Part shown: piece by piece, positions 39,284 through 49,610 of the stretch | Numbering within the stretch: position 1 is the first letter of the stretch | Layout of the letters: every line of letters begins with the position of its first letter | Source: Melastoma dodecandrum | Lineage: Eukaryota > Streptophyta > Magnoliopsida > Myrtales > Melastomataceae | Length of the DNA: 64,000 bases | Reading direction: 5' to 3' | NCBI GenBank assembly: GCA_029817715.1 | Contig: JARUPY010000181.1 | Coordinates: 62,001 to 126,000, forward strand | The notes under the pieces: generated by a model | The model's input: the letters and a program-made list of their open reading frames with translations, nothing else | The model's database searches: none | What the model was told of the DNA's origin: nothing | Position numbers and translations under genes: made by a program

Positions 39284-39699
39284 AGACCACTACTTAAGTC
39301 CCAGCCCATGAAAGGACGAATTTGTAGTATTAGAGTCTTAAATGGAGTCATTTATGAAGTTAGTGGGATCGTGGTAGTGGGGGAATTGATTAAGGGGTTA
39401 GTGGGGAGTGCATTTAGTGCAGTTTGTCTAGAACTCTCTCTTCGAAGTCTTTTAATGGGTTCTATGCTGAAGCAGAAGGGGAGATCTTTTGGGAAGTTTA
39501 AACTTGAGTGGTTCTTTCTTTTCTCTGTATTACTTAGCCTAGAATCTAAGTGTGGTGAGTTGAGAGTGTTTTCGCAGCCTTTCTTTCACAGTGGTGCCAT
39601 CGCTGTATCCGGGTTCGAGGTTGTTCTATCCACACCTTGTTCGGGTTTGTTCTTAATTTGTTTAGGTTCAAGTTTACTTTGCTGGGTGTTTCCGCATCA
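39157..39699 (+). mobile_element. 3' LTR of family A (copy 1), 543 bp
   Basis: Starts TGATGCGCAC and ends TTTCCGCATCA, with terminal TGATGC/GCATCA inverted repeats. It matches, in reverse orientation, the 543-bp LTR at the right end of the minus-strand element, at exactly the same length. The first 127 bases continue the integrase reading frame for about 42 codons (key residues AYNVLEWIGPSN), a stretch also open in the other copy. The bases following the LTR are GAATC and belong to a family-B LTR end, so the element probably inserted into, or recombined with, a family-B LTR. The matching left flank is lost. Confidence 0.9.
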
Positions 39700-39730
39700 G
39701 AATCATCTATTCCTTATCGGCCCCGTATCA
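39700..39730 (+). mobile_element. 31-bp stub of a family-B LTR 3' end
   Basis: GAATCATCTATTCC...CCGTATCA matches the last bases of the family-B LTRs that end at 42580 and 63800. It is directly followed by a family-B primer binding site and gag start, so it is the retained end of the 5' LTR of the first family-B internal region. Confidence 0.82.
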
Positions 39731-39733
39731 TCT

Positions 39734-39745
39734 TGGTATGAGAGC
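39734..39745 (+). other. Primer binding site (initiator-Met type, one mismatch), family B internal 1
   Basis: TGGTATGAGAGC differs at one base from TGGTATCAGAGC, the usual plant site complementary to the 3' end of initiator methionine tRNA. It lies three bases after the LTR end CGTATCA. Confidence 0.85.
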
Positions 39746-39757
39746 GCACAGTTGTCA

Positions 39758-41444
39758 ATGGCCGGAAGATTCCAACGCGGTATGTCTCTAGACGAAGCAC
39801 AAGTTGTTCGGCTTGAGCAGCAAATCGCCGATCTTCAGCAACCACTACAGTCGTTGCAGACACATCATGCATCGACTTCCCGCAGTCGATTAGACAACGA
39901 TGATGAGGAGATCCCGTGGCATGAGGACTCTCAATGAGGATCATCACCGGAGTAGCGTCAACAAGAAAGAAGGGTCCTCCCACTGATGAGTGTTTAGATT
40001 TTGGAGTTCGAAGGAAACTTGGACCCATTGCTCCAGTGCGATGTCCAAGAGGCTTCCGAGCAGACCATCGCCAGGTACCTTCGAGGACTTAAGCCTCATA
40101 TTGCAGATTCGGTCGAACTTCAACAATATTGGACGTTCGACGATGTTCTTGCATTAGCCCATAAAGTTGAGCAGCAGCAAGCAAGGAAGCCAAGTGCACG
40201 ACCAGTCGCGAAGGCTTCGCCTTTCAACGAGGGGAGTAGCCCGCAGCCTAAGGAACAATCGAGTAGCTCGAAGAAAAGTCCATCGTCGAATGCAATGCCA
40301 GAAGCATGGTCCATTGATCGAGACTTAAATCGACGATATTTCAAGCATGACATCAGAATGTCCGAACCGATGTAATATTATCCTTCAGGAACTACCTAAA
40401 TATGAGAGGACGTGGTTGAACATCCTTTGACAACGCCGATTAGGGATCACGAAGCGATCGAAGTATATCCGGATGAAGGAGAACTACTTGTCATTCGTAA
40501 GGCTTTAAGCTTGACACCTGGTCAAGAGGAGTGCCAACGAGAGAGTATCTTCAACACGAAGTGCATAGTCAAGGATAAGGTTTGTTAAGTCATTATCGAC
40601 AGTGGAAGTTGCACCAATGCTGCCTCGAGGAAAATGGTTGGGAAGCTCCAACTATCGGTCGAGCCTCGCCCACATCGTTATCGACTATAGTGGCTGAGGG
40701 AAGCTAGCGATCTTCTAGTAACCGAACAGGTTCGTGTGCCATTCTCAATTGGTAACAGCTATAAAGATGAAGTTTGTGACGTCATTCAAATGGATGCTTG
40801 TCACCTCCTTCTTGGGAGACCATGGTAGTACGATCGTCGAGCACAATATGACGGATTTCGCAACATATTCCATCGGTATCGCCAACAAGAAAATCATGTT
40901 GATACCTTCGACTTCTTCGACTGTCGCTGTGCCGGCGAAACCCAAACCTACATCGGACGTCAAGAGCATGAGACTGATACTACCCCTCCGGGAGGAAGAT
41001 GAATCCCCTTCATTAAGCCGAATAGAAGCTGCCAAGGATCAATACATCATGCACCCTCTAGTGGAAAATCGATTAACGGTACCTGTTTGGGATGTAGAGG
41101 AATAGGGTGTCGAGGAGTTAAATGAATGCAAGTTGTTGATGGTTCAGAAGGCCCCCAATTGCAAATGTAGTATTGGGTGCAGTCGAACAACAAGTGCACG
41201 CCATTGAGGTTAGTCGACAAGAGCTTACTAAGATCGTCCCTGGAGAGGAGCGACAAAGGGAGAATGTCGATCTAACTCAAGCAAAGTGAGAGAGTGTGGT
41301 GATTGAAATTTTAATTATGTTGGAATCAGTCCAAGAGTTATTGGCGACGCATCTTCAAATAAGTATTAGAGGAATCCTATCTAAGGTCTGGACGATTGAT
41401 TACTATGCAAGTTTGAGGGCAAACTTTCCTCAATAATGGGAGAA
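39758..41444 (+). pseudogene. Family-B internal region 1: degraded gag-protease
   Basis: Gag would form the virus-like particle and protease would cleave it. The start MAGRFQRGMSLDEAQ is clear and open for 59 codons, then a stop follows. Compared with internal region 2, about 300 bases encoding the central capsid are missing at about 40027 (GACCC joins ATTGCTCC). The gag C-terminus follows (basic/Ser-rich linker); the zinc knuckle is mostly lost near 40350. The protease motif (IIDSGSCTNAAS-like) is near 40595-40630, then the linker seen before RT in family A (MDACHLLLGRPW) with a stop. RT, RNase H and nearly all integrase are absent. A tail ending YYASLRANFPQ and a purine-rich GGGAGAA precedes the next LTR, so only the very end of the pol frame remains. 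Multiple stops make it non-functional. Confidence 0.88.
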
Positions 41445-41454
41445 TGATGCAAAT

Positions 41455-41751
41455 ATGGCTGACGATCAGCCCCAGCTCCTGCTATCATTGACTCAAGGAG
41501 TCATCTCGCTGATCACCGAGACAAATATGAGTGGATTTATTCATTCTACTTCGAGCAAAAATTGCATGGGAGAAGGAAGTATTCCAGATGCCTATTTGAT
41601 CGAGGCAAGAGCTAACTCTAAAAGATTGTCAATCAACCAGGAGACAAAGTTAGAGCGAAGGAATCACCAGGCGACAAGTCGATTCATGCGACGACCAAAC
41701 CAAGCGACGAGAGTTGTACGCGATGCTGATTTGAGCAACGAGTTGGTGTAG
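41455..41751 (+). other. Open frame inside the family-B LTR, in phase with the upstream pol tail
   Basis: The frame reads ...WENDAN-MADDQPQ and stays open for about 98 codons after the LTR start, ending at a TAG near 41749. The second LTR (44202 onward) keeps the same reading (MADDQP, LIEARANSKR, RRNHQAT, RPNQATRVV) but with added stops. A similar pol-into-LTR overlap exists in family A. This may be the C-terminal extension of integrase in the autonomous ancestor. No known domain is recognised, and the ATG at 41455 is probably internal rather than a real start. Confidence 0.5.
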
Positions 41752-42126
41752 TGACGCTGCCGAAGTGTTGATTCAGGGAAGGATCGTCAGCGAACCAGTC
41801 AGCTCGAGTGAGAATCAACCAGCGTCGAAGAACGAACAAAGCGAATTTCGATTGAGATCCTGTCGAAGCAACGCACCGTTGAAGCAAGGGATCCGTCGGT
41901 GAAAGGATCCATCGAAGTAAGCAACCGTCGAAACAAGTCTGATCAAAGCAGAATCAACCCCTGCATTAAAGACGCATTGATTGGCCAGCCACCCACGCCT
42001 CCACTATCTTGCATTCATGTTGTCACATTTCCAATAAGCCATTTATAGTTCATCTATGAATCTCGCCATGCATGCATTACTTTACATTCAAAGTCTTGCA
42101 TTTATTTCTTTTCCTTTCAAGGCCAC

Positions 42127-42135
42127 TATATAAGG
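42127..42135 (+). promoter_or_regulatory. Likely TATA box of the family-B LTR
   Basis: TATATAAGG in the context CCACTATATAAGGTGCC lies about 450 bases before the LTR end, after a low-complexity pyrimidine-rich stretch, the usual placement of the U3/R promoter. The diverged third LTR has CCTATACAAGC at the equivalent place, and the second LTR is truncated before it. Confidence 0.65.
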
Positions 42136-42583
42136 TGCCTTTGTACTCACATTTCATTAGATTATCAATTCAGATTATAAACCTAGAAATAGACTTGTGT
42201 CTTTCTATCTGAAGTGAGTCGATTCTCCTTCAACCTCGTTCTTCGTTTGGCGGATTTCAAGTATAGATTGAGTTGAGCGTATTAACCGGTGGTGGTGTAT
42301 CTATATCATCCGCGCCTCGCCCTCGTCTTGTTTGTGGTTGTGTATCTGTATCCGCGGCCAAACAAGTTTATCTTAGTTCTTTTTTCACAGTATAGTTTCT
42401 GTATTCATGGAGGTTGAATCTCAACCTATCCATTTTTCCGCTTACTTCTTTTCCCATTTGCAGCTGCACACCGATACACAACTTTCCGTCCATACCCCAC
42501 GTCACTCCATTCAGTACCCTTAGTGACGTTCCCCTACTTTTTGGTATTGGAATAATCTATTCATTGGCGTCCCAATATCATCT

Positions 42584-42595
42584 TGGTATGAGAGC
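42584..42595 (+). other. Primer binding site, family B internal 2
   Basis: TGGTATGAGAGC, identical to the site of internal region 1 and one mismatch from the initiator-Met site. It starts three bases after the LTR end ATATCA. The shared mismatch shows both internal regions descend from the same family-B lineage. Confidence 0.87.
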
Positions 42596-42607
42596 ACACC
42601 GTTTTCA

Positions 42608-44201
42608 ATGGCCGGAAGATTCCAACGCGGTATGTCTTTAGACGAAGCGCAAGTTGCTCGGCTTGAGCGGCAGATTACCGATCATCAGCAACCACTTCAG
42701 CCGTTGCAGACTCATCATGCATCGACTTCCCGCTGTCGATTAGACAACGATGATGAGGAGAACCCGTGGCATGAGGACCCTCAACGAGGATGTTCATCGG
42801 AGTATCGTCGACAAGAAAGAAGGCCCCCACTAATGAGTGTTTAGATTTCAGAGTTCGAAGGCAACTTGGACCCTGAGGAGTTCATCGATTGGATGCATAC
42901 GGTCGAGCGGATCTTTGATTTTGAAGAGGTGCCCGAAGAAAGAAAGGTTAAGTTGGTGTCCGTGAAGTTGAAGAAGTACGCCGGTCTCTGGTGGGAGAAT
43001 ACCAACCAGCAGCGTCGAAGAGAAGGGCGCAATAAAATTAGATCTTGGAGTAAGATGAAAAGGGCTTTGACCAAGAGGTTCCTACCTGAACACTATCGGC
43101 GAGATCTCTTCCCCGAGCTACAATCGCTGCAACAAGCTTTAGATGCTTCCGAGTATGCTAAGGAGTTCGAGAGGCTCATGCTCCAGTGCGATGTCCAGGA
43201 GGCTTCCGAGCAAATCATCGCCAGGTACCTTTGAGGACTTAAGCCTCACATTGCAGATTCGATCGAACTTCAACAGTATTGGACGTTTGACGATGTTCGA
43301 GCATTAGCGCATAAAGTTGAGCAGCAGCAAGCAACGAAGCCAAGTGCACGACCAGTCACGAAGGCTTCGCCTTTCAACGAGGGGAGTAGCCCGCAGCCTA
43401 AGGACCAATTGAGCAGCTCGAAGAAAACTCCATCGTCAAATGCAAAGCCAAAAGCAAGGTCCATTGATCGAGACTCAAATTGACGATGTTTCAAGTGCCA
43501 AGGATTGGGCCACATGACATCAGAATGTCCAAACCGACGTAATATAATCCTCCAGGAACTACCTAAATATGAAGAGGACATGGTCCAACATCGTTTGACA
43601 ACGCCGATTTGGGATCACGAAGCAATCGAAGTATATCCGGATGAAGGAGAGCTGCTTGTCATTCGTTGGGCTTTAAGCTTGGCACCTGGTCAAGAGGAGT
43701 GCCAACGAGAGAGCATCTTCAACACGAGATGCACAGTCAAGGATAAGGTTTGTTTAGTCATTATCGACAGTGGAAGTTGCACTAATGCTGCCTCCAGGAA
43801 AATGGTTGGGAAGCTCCTACTATCGGTCGAGCCTCGCCCACATCGTTATCGACTTTACTGGCTGAGGGAAGCTAATGATCTTAGTTAAATGAACGCAAGT
43901 TGTTGATGGTTCAGAGGGCCCTATTGCAAATGTAGTATTGGGTGAAGCCGAACAACAAGTGCATGCCATTGAGACAAGAGCTAACTAAGATCGTCTATGG
44001 AGAGGAGCAACAATGGGAGAACGTCGATCTAACTCAGGCAAAGTGAGTGAGTGTGGTGATCGAAGGTTTAATTCTGTTAGGATCAATCCAAGAGTTGTTG
44101 ACGACGCATCTTCAAATATGTATTAGAGGAATCCTATCTAAGGTCTGGACGGTTGATTACTATGCAAGTTTGAGGACAAACTTTTCTCAACAAGGGGAGA
44201 A
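42608..44201 (+). pseudogene. Family-B internal region 2: gag-protease, no RT
   Basis: Gag begins MAGRFQRGMSLDEAQ and, unlike internal region 1, keeps the capsid core: LDPEEFIDWMHTVERIF, KLKKYAGLWWENTNQQR, KRFLPEHYRRDLFPEL. This is a Ty3/gypsy retrotransposon gag. A zinc knuckle CFKCQGLGHMTSEC lies near 43488-43530, then a protease with DSGSCTNAAS near 43765. Stops occur at 42841, 43232 and just before the knuckle. After the protease (near 43884) about 400 bases present in internal region 1 are missing. RT, RNase H and integrase are absent, apart from a pol tail YYASLRTNFSQQGEND before the next LTR. The two internal regions carry different secondary deletions but the same loss of RT-integrase, consistent with an already pol-less parent. 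Confidence 0.9.
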
Positions 44202-44812
44202 TGATAGAAAGATGGCCGATGACCAGCCCTAGCTTCTGCTATCATTGACTCAAGGAGTCATCTCGCTGATCACTGAGACAAATAGGAGTGAATTTATTCT
44301 ACTTCGAGCAAAGTTGTATGTGAGAAGGAAGTATTCTAGAGCCTATTTGATTGAGGCAAGAGCCAACTCGAAAAGATCGTCAATCGACTAAGAGACAAGG
44401 TTGGAGCGAAGGAATCACCAGGCGACATGTCGATTCAAGCGACGACCAAACCAAGCGACGAGAGTTGTAAGCGATGTTGATTTAGGCGACGAGTTGGTGT
44501 AGTGACGCTGCCAAAGTGTTCATTAAGGGAAGGATCGTCAGCGAACCGGTTAGCTCGAGTGAGAATCATACGGACAAAACGAAATTCGATTGAGACCCCG
44601 TCGAAGCAAGGGATCCGTCGAAGTGAGCATCCGTCGAAGGAAATCTGATCGAAGAAGCAACCCCTGCATTAACGACGCACTGATTGTCCAGCCACCCACA
44701 CCTCCACTATCTTGCATTTATGTTGTTACATTTCCAATAAGCCATTTATAGTTCGTCCATGAATCTAGCCATGCATGCATTATTTTACATTCAAAGTCTT
44801 GCATTTATTCTC
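44202..44812 (+). mobile_element. Truncated family-B LTR (third in the tandem series)
   Basis: Starts TGATAGAAAG after a purine tract (CAAGGGGAGAA) and aligns with the LTR at 41445 through CAAAGTCTTGCATTTATT, with scattered substitutions and small deletions. It then stops and is followed by minus-strand gag sequence of an unrelated element. The promoter and U5 part are lost. Confidence 0.85.
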
Positions 44813-45175
44813 CTCGAAGGGTTATCAATAATTCCTTCTGAAGGTTCCTGTTCACCCTTAAAACTATCATCTTCTTCTGATGATTGGTCAACTGTTCCTT
44901 CTGAGGGATCTTCTTCTTGTTCAGAAGGATTCTCTTCTTATGAGGATTCTTCCCTATTCTCTTCATTTGAGCTCTCTTCATCTGAGGATTCTACTTCAAC
45001 CAAATTTACGTGTTCCGGGAGAGGATTCTTTTTTCACATTTGGTGCAGGAGCTGGAGCAGATGCGGACGTAATTATCCCATCATCTAAGAGGTTCTGAAT
45101 TTTGAATCACAAGGCGATGCAATCCTTTCTGTCTTGCCCTAGTGCCCGGAATGATAATGGCACACAGAAAGGACC
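44813..45175 (-). pseudogene. Gag C-terminal remnant of a Tat/Ogre/Athila-like element
   Basis: On the minus strand a Cys/His cluster of the form C-x-YHSG-x-x-G...C followed by ALRFKIQNLLDDGIITSA is readable, with frameshifts. This is the conserved gag C-terminus of plant Tat/Ogre/Athila-type Ty3/gypsy elements (family pattern C-YH-G-GH-C then KxQxLID). A very acidic Glu/Ser-rich stretch follows (SDEESSNEENREES). The antisense strand gives a Ser-rich open frame at 44759-45088, judged spurious. It is probably the continuation of the gag found at 47.7-49.6 kb, separated by an insertion. Confidence 0.6.
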
Positions 45176-47658
45176 TACGGGTTCCTAAAAGTATTAATAG
45201 TGGAAAAGTATTACATAATTCGATTACAATTGAGTAATAAAAATTTATATAACGAAAACCTTATATCGAACATGAAAATAAGCATGCATAGATCACTTCT
45301 TGTCCGTACTACACATTTGCATCACAAAATTTCTCGGCCCTTCCGGCCCCAGCGTCCGTAACACGCCCAATTCATTTCCATTTCCATATTTCAACGTCCA
45401 TAAATAATTCGAGAAGAAAAACCACATTTTGAGGCACTCTTTTTATTCAAAGCATTTAACCAAACACTCACAATACACTTTCATAATTGGAAAGTATTAC
45501 ACAATTCAGTGACAATTGAGTTATAAAAATTTATACAACAAAAACTTTCTATCGAACATGAAAATAAGCATGCAGAGATCACTTCTATCACCTACCAAAA
45601 ACACGAAATAACATTAGTCAAATGACAAGGTACGACAGCTCAAGTACACACAACCTATCGCCCATAACTTCCCTTGATGTATCGCAAAATCGAGACCTTG
45701 TCTCAAAATTTTGACATACACTGTTGCGTATCCAAACCCTCAACGATCACAACTAAGTTGCTTAAAGTAGCATCCGAAAACGTCGCATTTTCAGTCTTTG
45801 CATGCCCCATAAAAGCCTCATGTTTATGTACTTTTAGCCGCATAACATTCCGCTACCACGGACCAACCCATTCGGGTGCATAAAAGCAGGGAACTTCTCT
45901 CCGTGCCTCAGCTTTTCGCCCATCTTTTCCTGCCAACTAGGCTGTCCAATACACAATTCCGAAGGTGGATTCCTTCTGTCCAATCCCTCCTCATATCCGC
46001 CTCATAAGGCAGTCCCATTGGTGTTTCAATGTATCGTCGTAAACTTTCATTCTGCCTACAATATATGGGTCGTTCGATCACTTTCATTTATTCGTCCCTT
46101 CAGCACTTAATAAACGCTAGGAGTATCAACTCCGGATCGGCAATGAATGACCATAACAAGTCCCCCTTCCAGCCCATGTTCATTTAATAACAATGTTCAG
46201 TATTCGTAAGTTCGCATCCACGAATGTTCGTGCTTATCCACAACAATCTCATTCTTCGTTTCGACCTTTCCTTTTCTCAATACCGACGGACCAGCCCGTC
46301 CATCCCCATTTACCCTATTCCCGGGCCTCAATTATATCCCAAGGTATATACTCTGAATGGGCAGTACGTACCTGCACGAACACAAAACAATCTATTTTAA
46401 AGCCCAATGCACACACACAAATCGGGAAATTTGCTCTCGAACAGCCCACAATCACAACGAGCATCCCTTCATAATTCAACACAACCTCCACCTCATGCAT
46501 ACGGACGGATGAGTTCTCGCATGGCCAGCCCCCACACGATTGTCATCTGACTCACACACTCAACCGCGAACCACCGTCCAGCCCACATGCATCGCATAAC
46601 CGAGTGTTCGGGGTGCCATTTCATGTAATCCCAAAGGTCTGGCCAGCTAATCAAGGCTAACGAGTTTTATGGCCCTTTCGCAAGAAGAAAAAGGAAGGGA
46701 ATTGAGTACTATACCTTTCCTCTTCTCCGAAGCAAAACCACTCCAATTCTTTCCTTCTCCGAGCGATCTCTCCACGAAGGTGTCTTTTCACACTCTTCTT
46801 TGATGGCAGCCCTCCCGTTTCATTCCATCCTTACACAATCGAACCAACCAACACTTCGTTTTCTCTTCTTCTTTTTCCCCTCTTCCTTTTTTTTTTTCCT
46901 TTTTCTCCCTTAGTTAAGGACGTCCATCTGCCCTTTTTCACCCCCTTTTTCCAGCTCTCCTAATCTTCTTACTAGTATCCCTAAATGATGACAAGCGGGC
47001 CCCATCATCCATAGATTGTGGAAGAAGCCTTGGGCCCCGATTAGCACTAATTAATTATGTTTAATTAGTGCTAATAATCCAGCTTATATTGTCCTAATTA
47101 ATCCAACTCTATTTGACCAGCTATGTCGTGCTTCTAAACTTATAGGATTTGTAGCTAAATTTCAGCCATAAATCCACACGAAAGTGAGATGTCCACGGAC
47201 GACATCAATGAGTATTCGGGGTAGCCCTTTTGCACGTTTCATTCCCCTTTCTCCGCTCCTCATTATTCAAGTTTCACCCACCTTTGGGGCTGAAATAGTC
47301 TTTGAATTTTCCGCCATAATCGATTTGGCTCTCAACCTTAACGCTAAGTACATTTTAACCTCAACAACCCCAAGCTTATCGTTACAACAACGAAAATGTC
47401 AATCCGTCGTTTACAAGGATACTTCCAAATAGTACTCCGTCACTTAAGAGACTGTCCATATTGATCATGGAAGTGTCCTTGAACAATGGACATCATTCTT
47501 GAATATTATCTGCAACAACTTATGCTTACATATTCGAAAAATTATTTACCGTTCCGAATTCACCGTTACAATCTCATAAATTTTCCTTTTCATTACACAT
47601 TCATTTCATATGTACAACCATATTTACATTCATAACTGCAAAAATATGGGTTATTACA
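45176..47658 (-). mobile_element. LTR-like or other insertion without coding capacity
   Basis: No convincing coding sequence is seen in about 2.5 kb. The right end on the minus strand reads TGTAATAACCC, a typical plant LTR start, directly beside the gag remnant. The interior has pyrimidine-rich and Phe/Pro-rich spurious frames. The left part contains a diverged direct repeat, 45197-45300 and 45487-45595 (shared AAGTATTACA, TTTATA, CGAACATGAAAATAAGCATGCA). I could not fix the left boundary or a target-site duplication. It may be a solo LTR or truncated element inserted in the Tat-like gag. Confidence 0.4.
45197..45595. repeat. Diverged direct repeat pair, about 100 bp each
   Basis: 45197-45300 and 45487-45595 share AAAGTATTACA, ACAATTGAGT, AAAATTTATA and a long GAACATGAAAATAAGCATGC block, with about 290 bases between starts. 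The spacer contains a CCCTTCCGGCCCCAG stretch. It is possibly an internal duplication within an LTR. Confidence 0.7.
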
Positions 47659-47689
47659 CACGCCGCCTTGGGGTAGTAGCCAATAGATG

Positions 47690-49610
47690 TAGGATGGGTC
47701 GCTTTTGATTCGACTGGTTTGAGAAAGCCCAAATCCTTTAAACGAAAGAACATGACATCCAACGGGTCAGGAGTTGGACTTAAGTCTTAGATTCGACGCC
47801 TAGGGCGTTCTTGTTGGATCGGCTTTAGAGGTGGAGGCCTTTTTCTTGTAAGAGCCAGTGGCCTGAAATCATTGATAATAGGTACGAATGATCTTGGTGC
47901 CGCCTTTGGCGCATAAGAGACTGGGGGTGATATGGCTTTAAACGACCGTTTGCGCTATTCTGCATTTGCAACTAGCTCTTTGGGCTTTGTTTAATAGTCG
48001 GCTTCCCAGATGGGGTCGGAATAAGACCGTCTCGACTAGCTTCATCCAAACAGTAAGGGTTTATCACCGCTTGGGCAAAAGTTGAAGGAATCTGCCTAAT
48101 CATGTAGGGAAGATATTCTCTGGGTAACAACTGCATAAACTCATGTACCAATTCTCGTTCTTTGAGGATGGGCTTAATGTGAGATGGTAGGGGCCATCTG
48201 CACATTAAAACTGTAATAATTCAGAAAATTCAGTGGAGTACTAACTCAGATCCTTTGTATAATACCAATTGAGTGCTGACTCTGCATGACTCTCTAGGAA
48301 CATTGCAATGCGAAATTTGTCATCAGCCGGATAGACCGCCATCTTGTGGCAGAAGTGTTTCAAGTGCAACTCTGGGTAGCCTTTCCCTATGAATTTCTCG
48401 AATTTTTTAGGTATCTTGAACTTCGGAGGGATTTGAAATTGAGGGACATGGAAGTAGTTGTATTCCCACGCATATGCTCTGTAACCATGTAGGGCATTTA
48501 GGCACTTTTCTAGTTTTGCCAAGCCCTTTGACTCTAATTCCTGCATGGAGGAGAGATTATTGCCTCGAGTCTTGTCTCGATGGCACTGTTTTAGTTGTGG
48601 TCTCCGAATAGTTCATCGACAAGTATAGCATTGCGGATGGTAGGGCTTGGTTGGTGAATCTCTGCTTGTGGAGTTTGGTTGCTGACAAGGGGGCTAGGAA
48701 TTTCGAAGTCGTTAATTGGCGGAGCCACAGGGGAAGGAATAGCGGTGGGGATGTAAGGAGTTGGCCTCATTACAGGGGCATTTGGTCTAGTGGTAGGTGA
48801 AGGTTAGGGAATTGGCCCATAAAATGTAGATGGATGAGGAGTTGGCACGTATCCAGGTTGGGGGTAATGTGGAGGGATGTGAGATCGAAAAGCATTAGGT
48901 ATAGAGGTTCCAAGCATGTTTGATGGATTATAAGGGTGGGCCGGAATGGCCGTTGATCCAATCTCGAGAGTGGGATGGAAATAAGGGTTATATATTGGAG
49001 GTGGATTTGTCGACACGGAAGACCCCATCATGCAGGGGGGCAGGTGTGGGTTATGTGATTGAGCTGAAGTCGGTTATGCAATTGGCGAAGTAGTGAAAGG
49101 GGTAGAAGATGGGGTAGGGGTTGAAATTTTCGTGGCAGTCAGCTGCCTCCGCAACAGGTGTGCCATTATTTGCTTCAAAGAGTCGAGCTTGATGGTGAGA
49201 ACACCAACTTTCTGTGACAGGTTGTTATTCGCAGCATTTTGGGCTGGATTGGTATTGTCAAGTACTTCCACAGTTGATGGAGTAGTTGATGACTATATGG
49301 CTGATACAGTAAAAGCGGTGACTGGAGGGATGCGCGTCAGGAGTGTGCCCCCAAATCGCGATTGCCCCACGTTGCAAGCAATGATTGCATCAGTGAGCGG
49401 TGGAAACATCATGTTGATCTTCGCAGTAGTAGAGGCTGGTAATGAGAGTTCCGATGTGGGTGCCGAATTGGCAGCGGCGGTAGAGGCAGCAAAACTCGAG
49501 GCATTCCCGATAATGTTGGTAGGAAGCCGGTGAGTATTCTGGTTGGTAGACATGAGGGTTTTCAAAGAGCAGTGCTGACATCTCCTAGTCGGAGCAATCT
49601 TGACAGATTA
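47690..49610 (-). pseudogene. Gag of a Tat/Ogre/Athila-like Ty3/gypsy element, broken
   Basis: Gag is the structural protein of the retrotransposon particle. Reading the minus strand downward, a coiled or polar N-terminus (about 49600-49080) leads into a Pro/Tyr-rich linker (HYPQPGYVPTPHPS, about 49030-48800). The capsid core follows: PPKFKIPKKFEKFIGKG, HLKHFCHKMAVYPADDKF, ESALNWYY (48546-48244). These match the family pattern KFKxPxFxKYxG..HLxxFCRKM...DxK...ALNWY. Next comes FMQLLPREYLPYM and STFAQAV (48205-47975), which in the family directs particle assembly. Frameshifts and stops separate the pieces. The expected downstream polymerase region is not present in the window. Confidence 0.75.

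Larger units (their letters stand above)
41445..42580 (+). mobile_element. Full family-B LTR (about 1136 bp), shared by two internal regions
   Basis: Begins TGATGCAAAT and ends CCCAATATCA, flanked upstream by a purine tract and downstream by a primer binding site. It serves as 3' LTR of internal region 1 and 5' LTR of internal region 2. Both its start (TGATGC) and end resemble those of the shorter family-A LTR. A TATA-type promoter lies at 42127-42135. A segment rich in GCGACGA/TCGAAG-type motifs (about 41690-41940) precedes it. A 98-codon frame near its 5' end continues the upstream pol tail. Confidence 0.9.

Noticed and set aside
39308..39937. 209-codon plus-strand frame as one protein
   Set aside because: Its first 150 codons read through the family-A LTR in a non-conserved phase; only the last 59 codons (from 39758) are real family-B gag.
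44759..45088. Ser-rich 109-codon plus-strand frame as a host protein
   Set aside because: It is the antisense of an acidic Glu/Ser-rich gag stretch with recognisable gag C-terminal motifs on the minus strand.
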